A stretch of DNA of 64,000 nucleotides from an uncultured Clostridium sp. (GTDB lineage Bacteria; Bacillota; Clostridia; TANB77; CAG-508): the NCBI GenBank assembly GCA_948469315.1, contig CAOKLQ010000008.1, forward strand, positions 27,484 to 91,483. Reading direction: 5' to 3'. Each line of letters starts with the position of its first letter. Positions within the stretch are counted from its first letter, which is position 1. This document shows positions 9,182 through 17,849 of this stretch, piece by piece. A program made the translations under genes and the position numbers. Below the pieces are notes generated by a model. The model had not been told where the DNA came from, searched no databases, and was given only the letters and a program-made list of their open reading frames with translations.

Positions 9182-10909
9182 TTAATCCTCAATTTCCAAA
9201 TTATTTCCATAACGTTTAATTTTTTGTGTAGTAGTTTTTTCAAAATCAGTTTTCCTTATATTAAAGCTTTTTATATGTTTAAAATTAGGAATTTGGCTAT
9301 TTACCAAAGAAACAGTATCTTTAATTAATTTATAAATTTCTTGATCTGATGTTTCTTTTATATTTAATTTTTCATAAATTACTTCATAATCAGGTAATAT
9401 TTGTGCATGTACGAAAGTTTCGTCATTTTCTTGTTTTTGAATTCCAGTAACTAAACTTTCCAAAATAAAATCTGTATCATTTAATAATTGTTCAATTTCT
9501 TCTGGATAAATATTTTCTCCATTTTTAGTAATTATAACAGTCTTTTTTCTACCTGTAATATATAGCCAACCTTGAGTATCTATTTTTCCTAAATCGCCTG
9601 TATAAAACCAACCATTCTTTAAAACTTCGTTTGTCTGTTTAGGCATATTATAATAACCAAGCATAACATTTGGTCCTTTAACAATTATTTCTCCAATACC
9701 ATTTTCGTTTGGATTATCTACCTTATATTCAACATTTGGGATAGGTAAACCTACTGAATTTGGATTAGAATAAAAATCATTATTACCTGCAACAAGAGGG
9801 CTACACTCAGTAAGACCATAACCTTGCAAAGTTTTTAGATCTAGCTTATCAAAAGCAGTTACCAAATCTGGATTTAAAGGTGCTGCTCCAACAATAAATG
9901 CTCGAACTTTTCCACCTAAAGATTTTTTTACTTTATATTTTACAATTTTATTGATAGGAAAAGGTAAGTTAGCAACAAAATTTTCACCGTTTGCATATTT
10001 AGGTAAAGAAGTTTTTAGCTGATTTTCTATTTTCTTATAAATTTTTTCCAACAATAAAGGAACTGATAAAACAACAGTAGGTTTATATTCTACAAAATTT
10101 TTAGTAATATGGCGAAGTCCATCACAATAAGCTATACATCCACCACTATAAATTACAAGCAAATATCCTAAAGTACATTCATAAGTATGATGTATAGGTA
10201 AAATAGAAAGCACTTGGTCTGTAGGTTTAACTTTTACAATGCCAAAAACAGACATAATATTTGAGCATATATTTTTATGAGATAAACAAACACCTTTAGC
10301 ATTTCCAGTAGTTCCAGAAGTAAATAACAAAAAGTGCAATTCATCTGGATTTATTTGTATTTCGTCAAAAGATTTATTTCCATCTTGTATTAATTTTAAT
10401 CCTTCTTCTTTTAATATATTTAAAGATAAAAAATTAGTTGTATTTTTATCACAATTAAAATTAACAAATATAGTGTCTTGATTTTTAATTTTTCTTTTTA
10501 ACTCTAAAATAGAGCAAATATATTTATCATCTCCTAAAACACAACAAGCCTCAGAAATATTTAAAAAGTTAACAACATCTTTATTATAAAGTTCTTTATC
10601 TATAGGAACAACAACACCCAAAATACAAGCTGCCATATAAGATACAGCCCAATCATAACTATTTTTGCCAATAACAGCTATTTTTTTGCGTGCTAAACCT
10701 AAATCAATTAATTTAGTGCCTAAACTTATAACATCTTTTTTAAACTTAGAATAACTAATTTTATAAATGTTTCCATTAGAATTTTTTAGTTTAAAAGCAA
10801 TTTTATTTCCAAACTTTTCAGTTGATTTATAAAGCATATCCTTTAAATCAGTTATTTTATTAGTAGTATGAAATTTATTTTGCATTTGTTCTGCGAGAGT
10901 TAAAATCAT
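9182..10909 (-). CDS. AMP-forming acyl-CoA synthetase (long-chain fatty acid-CoA ligase family), paralogue 1
   Basis: 575 residues of the ANL adenylating superfamily. Visible motifs are the P-loop LLFTSGTTGNAKGV near residue 193, LQGYGLTECSP (adenine-binding region), GWFYTGDLG with its catalytic Asp, and the C-terminal domain ITGRKKTVIITKNGENIYPEE. A Lys near the C terminus in TTTQKIKR matches the adenylation Lys position. It would activate a carboxylate, probably a fatty acid, to its CoA thioester via an acyl-AMP. A clear AAGGAG precedes the ATG. A second full-length paralogue lies at 34187, also with its own promoter region. Substrate is unknown. Confidence 0.9.
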   Translation of the reverse strand: MILTLAEQMQNKFHTTNKITDLKDMLYKSTEKFGNKIAFKLKNSNGNIYKISYSKFKKDVISLGTKLIDLGLARKKIAVIGKNSYDWAVSYMAACILGVVVPIDKELYNKDVVNFLNISEACCVLGDDKYICSILELKRKIKNQDTIFVNFNCDKNTTNFLSLNILKEEGLKLIQDGNKSFDEIQINPDELHFLLFTSGTTGNAKGVCLSHKNICSNIMSVFGIVKVKPTDQVLSILPIHHTYECTLGYLLVIYSGGCIAYCDGLRHITKNFVEYKPTVVLSVPLLLEKIYKKIENQLKTSLPKYANGENFVANLPFPINKIVKYKVKKSLGGKVRAFIVGAAPLNPDLVTAFDKLDLKTLQGYGLTECSPLVAGNNDFYSNPNSVGLPIPNVEYKVDNPNENGIGEIIVKGPNVMLGYYNMPKQTNEVLKNGWFYTGDLGKIDTQGWLYITGRKKTVIITKNGENIYPEEIEQLLNDTDFILESLVTGIQKQENDETFVHAQILPDYEVIYEKLNIKETSDQEIYKLIKDTVSLVNSQIPNFKHIKSFNIRKTDFEKTTTQKIKRYGNNLEIED

Positions 10910-10979
10910 TTTATCAATCTCCTTAAAATTTTTTTATAATATATAATAAATATTAACAAAATAAAATTAGTAGAGTAGT

Positions 10980-11130
10980 AATAATAATCAAATATAAAAA
11001 TAAAAAACGAGTTTGACATTTAGCCATCAAACAATTAATTTAAGTTAAAATGTGTATCTACAATCTAAAAATTTGCTATCTAAAGCGCCTTGGAAAACGG
11101 AATTTTTTATTTTTATATTTGATTATTATT
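10980..11130. repeat. Element E: palindromic element with perfect 28-bp inverted repeats
   Basis: The left arm at 10980-11007 (AATAATAATCAAATAT...) is the exact reverse complement of 11103-11130, with a 95-bp spacer. No ORF is inside. It resembles a MITE, or a very long transcript hairpin between two minus-strand genes. Confidence 0.8.
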
Positions 11131-11146
11131 GCGGCTTTAAATTAAA

Positions 11147-11986
11147 TTACATAATCTTCAAAAAACAAGAATCAGAAGAAAAAGTTAATTCCTTTTTCAC
11201 ATATCCATCATAAATACTACTATTTTCATCTTCCAAAGGAATAGGAAAACTTACATTATAAACAAACTTTTCATCTAAATTATTTACAATATTAATATTA
11301 AAAGATAAATTGCACATAATTGAATTCAAAGAAATATTCGCTTTAGGTAGCAAAGAACCATCAAATTTAAGTGGAGTACCAGTATTTGGAATAATAGCAT
11401 TTTCCTTAATATTATTATTTACAAATTCAGCAGTAATAGGTGTTTGGCAAGTAGTATAAAAATTAGGTTTACTTGTATCTAAGATTTCATCATAATTAAT
11501 AATATTAAAATTTAAACTTTCATTAATCTTATTATATTCCAATAAATTAGAAGTGCCAAAACTTTTAATATCTTTATAATAAAGTAAAGGAGTACCTCTA
11601 TTAGAAATATTCTCAAAACTAATATTATCTAAATACAATTTTTTAATAGTATTTTGCTCATTTAAACCAATCTCTTTATTATTATCTAGAAAAATTGCAA
11701 TATCAGTATACTGATAAATATTTAGATTCCATAAATCTCTTGTTGTTTGATTGTTTGTAGCATTAGCACTACTAAACAAAACGATTTTACTAATTTTAAA
11801 AATATCAGAAAATTCACTACAATTATTAATAATATCTTTTTCAAAATTAGATTTTATTTTAAATTTATTATATACAAAATTAATTAATAAATTTAAAATA
11901 ATGAAGCTAATTAATAAACAAATGCTTAATAAGATAAATTTTTTATTATTGGTATCTTTTTTTCTATTTTGAGTATGGCAAAACAT
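11147..11986 (-). CDS. Unknown membrane-anchored protein
   Basis: About 279 residues, not recognised. It has a short Lys/Arg-rich cytoplasmic start, one strong membrane segment (FILLSICLLISFIILNLLI) and an extracellular domain of about 240 residues rich in Asn and beta-prone stretches, with several Cys. ATG 11986 was chosen because GGAGGA lies directly before it; the longer frame's ATG at 11998 is part of that ribosome site. The architecture resembles single-pass minor-pilin or wall-associated proteins, but no motif supports a function. It is divergent from the glucosaminidase at 12104. Confidence 0.7.
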   Translation of the reverse strand: MFCHTQNRKKDTNNKKFILLSICLLISFIILNLLINFVYNKFKIKSNFEKDIINNCSEFSDIFKISKIVLFSSANATNNQTTRDLWNLNIYQYTDIAIFLDNNKEIGLNEQNTIKKLYLDNISFENISNRGTPLLYYKDIKSFGTSNLLEYNKINESLNFNIINYDEILDTSKPNFYTTCQTPITAEFVNNNIKENAIIPNTGTPLKFDGSLLPKANISLNSIMCNLSFNINIVNNLDEKFVYNVSFPIPLEDENSSIYDGYVKKELTFSSDSCFLKIM

Positions 11987-12057
11987 AAATTCCTCCATTT
12001 TTTTATATCATATTACAAAAAACAAATATTTACAAGCGTTATTTTCAAAATTTTCCG

Positions 12058-12086
12058 TTGACAAAAATAGACAAAAAACGTAGAAT
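12058..12086 (+). promoter_or_regulatory. SigA-type promoter of the glucosaminidase gene
   Basis: TTGACA, 17-bp spacer, TAGAAT, ending 18 bases before the chosen ATG. A similar A-tract spacer (AAAAAACG) occurs in the promoter at 40644 before the other glucosaminidase-like gene. Confidence 0.7.
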
Positions 12087-12103
12087 TAAATTAGGTGAAA
12101 CAA

Positions 12104-13315
12104 ATGAAATTTAAAAGGAAAAAAACAATTTCTATTATTGTTTTTTTTATAATAATATTAATAATATTTTTAACATTAATTATAAAAAATACATTAAACA
12201 AGCAAATTTTAGTAGCAAATTCACAAGAAAAAAGTATACTAAAAGCATATAAAAAAGCTCAAATAGAGGAATTTAATATAGATAATATAATTGAGGAAAA
12301 CTCAAGTAAAATAATAACGCAAGAAATAGTAGTTGAACAAATAGATTTAGAATACACAACTATATATAAAAACAATAATGAGCTTCCAAAAGGACAACTT
12401 AAAGTTTTGCAAGAAGGAAGAGATGGAAAGCAATCAGTAGTAAATAAAAAAACATATCAAAATGACGAATTAATAAAAGAAGAGCAAACAGGTAGAATTG
12501 TTACAAAAGCTGCACTAGATAAAATAGTAGAAATAGGAACAGGGTCTAAAACTTCTATTTATAAAGTAAAAAAAGGTGACATAGTATATGTTACTTCTTA
12601 TACATTAGATTTAATGCAAGAAAAAAATAAGGACTCAAATAAAATAACTACACTTAGCAAAGATAATCAAGTAAAAGTTTTAGAAGTAACTGATGAGTGG
12701 TATAAAATATCCTACAAAAGTTATGTAGGATGGGCAGATGCAAATTGTTTAATTTATAAAGAAAAACAAATAGAACAATCTGAGTTAGATCAAGGAAAAA
12801 CCAAAGAGCAACTATTAACAGATTTAAATAAAAACATGAATTTAAATAAACCAAGTGGATTAACATTAGAGCAATTCAAAAAAGTGTTATCAAACAATAA
12901 AAATGATAAAAACAAGATATTTGAGCAAAATGCTAATTATTTTTATTATATAGAAAAACAATACAACATAAATGGACTATTTGTTGCAGCAGTAGGTATA
13001 CATGAAAGCAATTGGGGAACATCAAAAATAGCATTAAGCAAGAAAAACTTATTTGGGTATGGAGCAAGCGATTCAAATCCATATGAAAATGCGTATAAAT
13101 TTGGAAACTATTCAGAAGCAATAGATATGATAGCAAGAGTATTTGTAAAATATTACATAAATCCATCAGGAACAAAAATATATGATAATGAAATAGCAAC
13201 AGGAAAATATTATTCAGGTCCCAAAATTACAGACGTAAATAAGAAATATGCAACAGACAAAAATTGGCATAATGGGGTTTACAAATGGATGACATATTTA
13301 TATAATAGATTATAA
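12104..13315 (+). CDS. G5-SH3-glucosaminidase peptidoglycan hydrolase
   Basis: About 403 residues. An N-terminal membrane anchor or uncleaved signal (residues 8-30) is followed by a G5-like domain (VVEQIDLEYTTIYKN to about residue 150), an SH3-type wall-binding domain (VKVLEVTDEWYKISY, SYVGWADANCL), and a C-terminal glucosaminidase domain. Its GIHESNWGTSKIA contains the expected catalytic Glu, followed by NLFGYGASD. It should cleave the glycan strand at N-acetylglucosamine outside the membrane. ATG 12104 is preferred over GTG 12095, since TTAGGTG is the ribosome site. A terminator follows. Confidence 0.88.
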   Translation: MKFKRKKTISIIVFFIIILIIFLTLIIKNTLNKQILVANSQEKSILKAYKKAQIEEFNIDNIIEENSSKIITQEIVVEQIDLEYTTIYKNNNELPKGQLKVLQEGRDGKQSVVNKKTYQNDELIKEEQTGRIVTKAALDKIVEIGTGSKTSIYKVKKGDIVYVTSYTLDLMQEKNKDSNKITTLSKDNQVKVLEVTDEWYKISYKSYVGWADANCLIYKEKQIEQSELDQGKTKEQLLTDLNKNMNLNKPSGLTLEQFKKVLSNNKNDKNKIFEQNANYFYYIEKQYNINGLFVAAVGIHESNWGTSKIALSKKNLFGYGASDSNPYENAYKFGNYSEAIDMIARVFVKYYINPSGTKIYDNEIATGKYYSGPKITDVNKKYATDKNWHNGVYKWMTYLYNRL

Positions 13316-13332
13316 GATATAAAGTTTTAAGT

Positions 13333-13375
13333 AAAAAGAAGATAAAAAAGACTATTATTTTTATCTTCTTTTTGT
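13333..13375 (+). terminator. Terminator after the glucosaminidase gene
   Basis: AAAAAGAAGATAAAAA pairs with TTTTTATCTTCTTTTT and ends in a T-rich run. Confidence 0.8.
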
Positions 13376-13415
13376 TATAATAATAAAAAATAAATTATGA
13401 GAGGATCTTTTATAT

Positions 13416-15059
13416 ATGGAATTAACTAAAAAACAAAAGATAATATTTAATATAGTATCTGCAATTTCAATTATAATAATATGTTTTGCAATATCTCCAA
13501 AAACAATGCAAAATGACACATATTATACTGTAAAAATAGGGGAGCATATTTTAGAAAATGGAATAAATATGCTAGATCCATTTTCTTGGCATGAAGGTTT
13601 ACCTTATACATTTCCGCATTGGATGTATGATGTTACAATGAATTTAATATATAAAATAGGAAACTGGAGTGGAATATATATATCAACATGTATTTTTGCT
13701 TGTATTTTAGGACTTGTAATGTATTTTACAAATGTAAAAATATCTAAAAATAATTTAACATCACTTATATTTACATTAATTTCAATATATCTATTAAAAG
13801 ACTTTATTGCAGCAAGAGCACAGCTTATAACATTTATATTATTTGCATTAGAAGTATTTTGTTTAGAAAAATTTGTAGAAAAGCCAAAGAAGATATATGC
13901 AACAGCACTTATTTTAATATCACTATTAATTGCAAATTTGCATTGTGCAGTATGGCCATTTTTCTTTTGTTTATTTATGCCATATATAGTAGAATATTTA
14001 TTTGTTGCATATTATGATTCAGATATAGCAATAAGAATATTTAGTTTAATAAAAAGAATTAAAATAAAAATGTCATGTAGGGGTCAGGCGTGCTTAGGTG
14101 ACTCAAAAAAAATGATCCAACAAGAAAAAGATACATTAAAACAAACTCTAGCAAAAATAAAGGAAAAAAGAGATAAAGAAAGACAAGATCCTTACAAAAT
14201 CGTAATACAAAAAAATAAAAATATAAAATATCTAATAATAGTATTAGTATTATGTGTTTTAATGGGATTTTTAACACCAATAAAAGATACGCCATTTACA
14301 TATCTAGTAAAAACAATGCAAGGAAATACAACTCAAAACATAAACGAACACTTGCCAATAGTATTTTGGGAAAATCAGCCAATGCTTTGTGTATATGCTA
14401 TATTAATAGCTCTGCTAATGTTTACAAAAACAAAAATAAAATTAAGAGATCTATTTATGCTAGGTGGATTGATGCTACTTACAATAATATCAAAGAGACA
14501 ATCTTCAATGCTACTTGTAATAGGTTTGTTAATATTTAATAAATATGTAAGTGAGTTTTTACAAAACACAAATTTAAAAAGAACAATAAACAATATTTCA
14601 AAAACTATAGCTTCATTTATTGGAGGAATATTAGTAATTTGCATTATAGGATTAATAGGATTTAATTTATATAAAGACAAAAAAGATGATCAATATATTA
14701 GTAAAAGCACATATCCTGTAGAGGCATGTAATTTTATACTACAAAATATAGATTTAAAAAAAGCAAGATTTTTTAATGAATATAATTATGGAAGTTATAT
14801 GTTATATAGAAATATACCAGTGTTTATAGATTCAAGGGCAGATTTATATGCACCGGAATTTAGTAATGACAAAGACATATTTTCAGATTTTCTAAATATA
14901 TCTAATATGGGAACAAATTATGAAGATAAATTTGATGAATATGGGATAACACATGTAATTTTATATCAAGATGCAAAATTGAATTATGTTTTAGAGGTAA
15001 ATGATAAATATAATCAAATATATTCAGATAGTTATTTTGTTATTTATGAAAGAAATTAA
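13416..15059 (+). CDS. Polytopic membrane protein, glycosyltransferase-C-like topology
   Basis: 547 residues with about eleven membrane helices. It starts with a loop carrying D-T-Y-Y-T-V-K-I-G-E-H and PHWMYD, and ends with a soluble domain (NEYNYGSYMLYRNIPVFID) of the kind found after the helices in GT-C/ArnT-like proteins of unknown specificity. I do not recognise a named family. A cytoplasmic loop at residues 215-265 is unusually long and charged. It contains, at 14077-14100, an in-frame GTAG-headed hairpin encoding S-C-R-G-Q-A-C-L-G-D-S, whose composition differs from the rest. Expected role: transfer or handling of a lipid-linked sugar, by inference from topology only. Confidence 0.6.
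   Translation: MELTKKQKIIFNIVSAISIIIICFAISPKTMQNDTYYTVKIGEHILENGINMLDPFSWHEGLPYTFPHWMYDVTMNLIYKIGNWSGIYISTCIFACILGLVMYFTNVKISKNNLTSLIFTLISIYLLKDFIAARAQLITFILFALEVFCLEKFVEKPKKIYATALILISLLIANLHCAVWPFFFCLFMPYIVEYLFVAYYDSDIAIRIFSLIKRIKIKMSCRGQACLGDSKKMIQQEKDTLKQTLAKIKEKRDKERQDPYKIVIQKNKNIKYLIIVLVLCVLMGFLTPIKDTPFTYLVKTMQGNTTQNINEHLPIVFWENQPMLCVYAILIALLMFTKTKIKLRDLFMLGGLMLLTIISKRQSSMLLVIGLLIFNKYVSEFLQNTNLKRTINNISKTIASFIGGILVICIIGLIGFNLYKDKKDDQYISKSTYPVEACNFILQNIDLKKARFFNEYNYGSYMLYRNIPVFIDSRADLYAPEFSNDKDIFSDFLNISNMGTNYEDKFDEYGITHVILYQDAKLNYVLEVNDKYNQIYSDSYFVIYERN
14077..14100 (+). repeat. REP-like GTAG hairpin inside a coding sequence
   Basis: GTAGGGGTCA is followed by an imperfect complementary arm TGACTC, inserted in frame in a cytoplasmic loop of the membrane protein. 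It starts like the intergenic copies at 44743 and 48229. Confidence 0.55.
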
Positions 15060-15074
15060 AAAAATTAATTTTAT

Positions 15075-15196
15075 TATCTTCTTAGGAAAGTCATCCTAGA
15101 TAGAGCTTACGTTTCCTTAGAAGATAATTATGGCGGAAGTTAGAGTTTGTAGCAATTATAATTAGCGTACAAAGTCTTTCTTACGGTTTTTTATAA
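15075..15196 (+). repeat. Element C, copy 1
   Basis: A palindromic segment with GGAAAGTCAT..CTTACGTTTCC, then GATAATTATGGCGG, then TTTGTAGC..GCGTACAAA. It is closely matched by 51257-51400 and has the layout of 31188-31302 and 36784-36898. It lies between the membrane protein and lspA, just before the lspA ribosome site. Confidence 0.75.
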
Positions 15197-15219
15197 ATAT
15201 AAAGGAGATGAAATAAAAT

Positions 15220-15696
15220 ATGGAAAAAAACAAAAAAAGATTATATATTATAATAATTGCAATAATAATATTAATTTTAATAGACCAAGTAACAAAAGCT
15301 TTAGTAATTGGTAAAAATTTTAATCTAATACCAAATATAATTAGTTTTAATTTTGAAGAGATTATAGATGGTTCATTTGGAGTAGGTTTTAAAGGTACAT
15401 TTACTTTTGTACTTACTAATGTAATTGTTTTGGCAATATTAATTAAATTTATGAAAATGCAAAAAGAGCAAATAGATACAAAAACATATGTAGCACTTAC
15501 AATGATAATTTCAGGGGCAATTGGAAATGTAATAGATAGAATTATAAGAGGATATGTTGTTAAATTTATACAAATATTTAATTTGCCAACATTTAATATA
15601 GCAGATATATTAATTATATTAGGTTGGGTATTCCTTGCAATCTTTTTTGCAACATTTGCAGTTCAAGTAAGAAAAGAAAATAAATTATTATTATAA
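15220..15696 (+). CDS. lspA: Lipoprotein signal peptidase II
   Basis: 158 residues with four membrane segments. Catalytic aspartates of the family are visible in GNVIDR (near residue 110) and FNIADILI (near 128); DQVTKA near residue 22 is the first conserved block. The family F-D/N-F-I segment is changed to VVKFIQIF, with Lys in place of the usual Asp, but the two catalytic Asp remain. It would remove signal peptides from diacylglyceryl-modified prolipoproteins in the membrane. It is followed by rluD, the usual lspA-rluD order of Firmicutes, with a palindromic element A in the gap. Confidence 0.92.
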   Translation: MEKNKKRLYIIIIAIIILILIDQVTKALVIGKNFNLIPNIISFNFEEIIDGSFGVGFKGTFTFVLTNVIVLAILIKFMKMQKEQIDTKTYVALTMIISGAIGNVIDRIIRGYVVKFIQIFNLPTFNIADILIILGWVFLAIFFATFAVQVRKENKLLL

Positions 15697-15712
15697 TTTC
15701 AACTACTAAAAA

Positions 15713-15849
15713 ATAGAATAATAAATTAATCTGAAATTTTATTGAGGCTCCCCATTCACGCCCTTCTAACAAAATTCGAAAGAATTTTGAAGAATGTCGG
15801 AAAGGTCCCCACTTGCCTCAAAAAATTTAATCTTAATTATTATTCTATT
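15713..15849 (+). repeat. Element A, copy 1 (palindromic, upstream of rluD)
   Basis: Terminal inverted repeats of about 35 bp (AATAGAATAATAAATTAA... ending TTGAGGC) enclose an inner perfect hairpin CAAAATTC-GAAA-GAATTTTG with a GAAA tetraloop. The second copy is at 49874-50006 upstream of rseP. The inner stem sequences differ between copies, but both remain base-paired. Confidence 0.85.
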
Positions 15850-15878
15850 TAAATAATAATTAAGAAAAGAGGCAAAAA

Positions 15879-16797
15879 TTGCAAAAATATATAATAGATG
15901 AAAAAACAAAAAATAATAGAATAGATAAAATAATACCAATTCTAAACCCGCAAATAACAAGACAAGTAGCACAAAGACTAATAGAAAGTGGAAATATAAA
16001 AGTAAATGAAAAAAAAGTAAAAGTATCATACAAAGTATCAATAGGAGAAGAAATTAATATTATTATTCCAGAAGTTAAAGAAGCAAAAATTGTGCCACAA
16101 GACATAGATATTCAAGTTTTATATGAAGACAAGGATATAATTGTAGTAAATAAATCAAAAGGACTAGTTGTGCATCCAGCAAATGGAAATCCAGATGGTA
16201 CTTTAGTAAATGCTTTAATGAATATTTGTAATCGGAAGTTTATCTGGAATAGGAGGGCAAATAAGACCAGGAATAGTACATAGACTAGATAAAGATACAT
16301 CAGGGGTTATAATTGTAGCAAAAAATGATAAGGCACATTTAAGTTTAAGCGAGCAAATAAAAAATCGAGAAGTTAAAAAAACATATTTAGCTTTAACTAG
16401 AGGAGTAATAAAAGAAAATGAAGCTACAATAAATATGCCAATAGGGCGAAGTATATCTGATAGGAAAAAAATGGCAGTAGTAAAAAATGGAAAAGAAGCA
16501 ATAACACATTTTGAAGTTTTAGAAAGATTTAAAAACAATACATATTTAAAAATAAACTTAGAAACAGGAAGAACACATCAAATACGTGTACATTTAGCAC
16601 AAATTGGTTACCCTATTATAGGAGATACAGTTTATTCAAATGGAAAAAATGAATTTGGAGTTATAGGACAAATGCTACATAGCTGGAAGATAAAATTTAA
16701 TCATCCAATAACTAAAAAAGAAATGGAAATAGAAGCACCAGTGCCTGAGTATTTTGAGAAAATAATAAATGAATTAATGCTTAATGCATTCAAATAA
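15879..16797 (+). CDS. rluD: 23S rRNA pseudouridine synthase RluD family, one CGG +1 recoding site
   Basis: 305 residues after joining at 16233. An N-terminal S4 RNA-binding domain (about residues 5-75) is followed by the catalytic RluD domain with HRLDKDTSG (catalytic Asp near residue 135), then TGRTHQIRVHLA and GDTVY. The shift restores the N-G-S-L-S-G-I-G-G run just before R-P-G-I-V-H. Without it, translation ends at 16283 with no active site. The start is TTG at 15879 after AAGAGG. The reaction is uridine to pseudouridine in 23S rRNA helix 69 in RluD itself; other RluA/RluD-family targets are possible. Confidence 0.92.
16233..16236 (+). other. CGG +1 recoding site 3 (rluD, AAT C GGA)
   Basis: TGT AAT, in-frame CGG, then GGA AGT in the +1 frame. 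The zero frame stops at 16283. Confidence 0.9.
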
Positions 16798-16803
16798 TCA
16801 AAT

Positions 16804-16826
16804 CCGGTGTAAAATTACACCGGAAA
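16804..16826 (+). terminator. Hairpin after rluD
   Basis: CCGGTGT pairs with ACACCGG around AAAATT. The T-run is weak, so this may be a processing or attenuating hairpin rather than a strong terminator. Confidence 0.55.
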
Positions 16827-16953
16827 ATCTATATAAACTTTTTGCATTATTTAAAACAACACAAAAAGAAAAGGGAAAACAAAACTTTTATAATAATATA
16901 ATATGCAAAAAGTAAAAATTCGATACAAAAAAAAGGTGGAAATTAATAGAAAA

Positions 16954-17674
16954 ATGGAAGAAATTAGATTACAAAAATATTTAGCTCAAAATGGAATTGC
17001 TTCAAGAAGAAAATGTGAAGAATATATTTTGCAAGGAAAAGTAAAGCTAAATGGAAAAATAGTTTTAGAATTAGGAACAAAAATAAATTCTAAAGATGAT
17101 ATAGTCGAATTTGAAAATAGAAAAATAGAAAATATCGATAAAGAAAAAATTTATATTTTATTAAATAAACCTATAGGATATGTTACAACATCTAAAGACC
17201 AATTTCGGAAGAGATACAGTGCTAGATTTAGTAAAAGTAAGCACACGTATAGTACCAGTAGGAAGGCTAGATATGTATACATCAGGTGCTTTAATACTTA
17301 CTAATGATGGAGAATTTGTAAATAAAATAACACATCCAAGTCATGAAATAAATAAAACATATAATGTAACAGTAAGAGGAATAGTAACAAAACAAGATAC
17401 GCAAGAGTTAGAGCAAGGTGTAATAATAGATGAAAATTATAGAACAAAACCAGCAAAAGTAAAAATTTTAAAAACAGATAATCAAAAAAATATTTCAAGG
17501 CTGCAAATAACAATACATGAAGGTAAAAATAGACAAATAAGGAAAATGTGTGAGGCAATAGGAAAAAAAGTAATAGCACTTCATAGAACCCAAATAGGAG
17601 AAATAACAGTAAAAAATTTGGAAATAGGCAAATGGAGATATTTATCTGAAAAAGAAATAGAAAAAATAATGTAG
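16954..17674 (+). CDS. rluB: Pseudouridine synthase RluB/RsuA family, one CGG +1 recoding site
   Basis: About 239 residues after joining at 17206. An S4 domain (MEEIRLQKYLAQNGIASRR, residues 1-60) is followed by the catalytic domain with VGRLDMYTSGAL, whose Asp lies near residue 103, and GKNRQIRKMC. The shift restores D-Q-F-G-R-D-T-V-L-D; the Gly-Arg is a family hallmark. The zero-frame product ends at 17304 without the active site. ATG 16954 is chosen over ATG 16903, because 16903 overlaps a TATAAT-rich promoter region and families start at MEEIRLQK. The stop codon TAG is part of a GTAG hairpin. Likely target: 23S rRNA U2605-type position. Confidence 0.9.
17206..17209 (+). other. CGG +1 recoding site 4 (rluB, TTT C GGA)
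   Basis: CAA TTT, in-frame CGG, then GGA AGA GAT. The zero frame ends at 17304. Confidence 0.9.
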
Positions 17675-17696
17675 GGACATAGCATGCTATGTCCTA
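17671..17696 (+). repeat. REP-like GTAG hairpin overlapping the rluB stop
   Basis: GTAG followed by the perfect palindrome GGACATAGCATGCTATGTCC. The TAG of GTAG is the rluB stop codon. Confidence 0.7.
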
Positions 17697-17766
17697 AAAA
17701 TTATAAATAAAAAAGAAAAGAAGAAAAATCAACAAAGGATTTTAATAGAAAAATTAGCAAAAGGGA

Positions 17767-17795
17767 TTGACAAGTGCTAAAAAAGGTTATAATAT
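17767..17795 (+). promoter_or_regulatory. Promoter of the hrcA chaperone cluster
   Basis: TTGACA at 17767 with TATAAT at 17788 (15-bp spacer) or TAATAT at 17790 (17-bp). The spacer contains AGTGCTAA, which looks like an extra CIRCE half-site. Confidence 0.65.
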
Positions 17796-17806
17796 ATATG
17801 GAGCGT

Positions 17807-17833
17807 TTAGCAAACTAACAATTCGACTGCTAA
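17807..17833 (+). promoter_or_regulatory. CIRCE operator (HrcA binding site)
   Basis: TTAGCAAAC-N9-GACTGCTAA compares with the consensus TTAGCACTC-N9-GAGTGCTAA, with three mismatches. It lies between the promoter and the hrcA ribosome site, as expected for heat-shock autoregulation by HrcA. Confidence 0.8.
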
Positions 17834-17849
17834 AAGGAGGCGAAAATAT

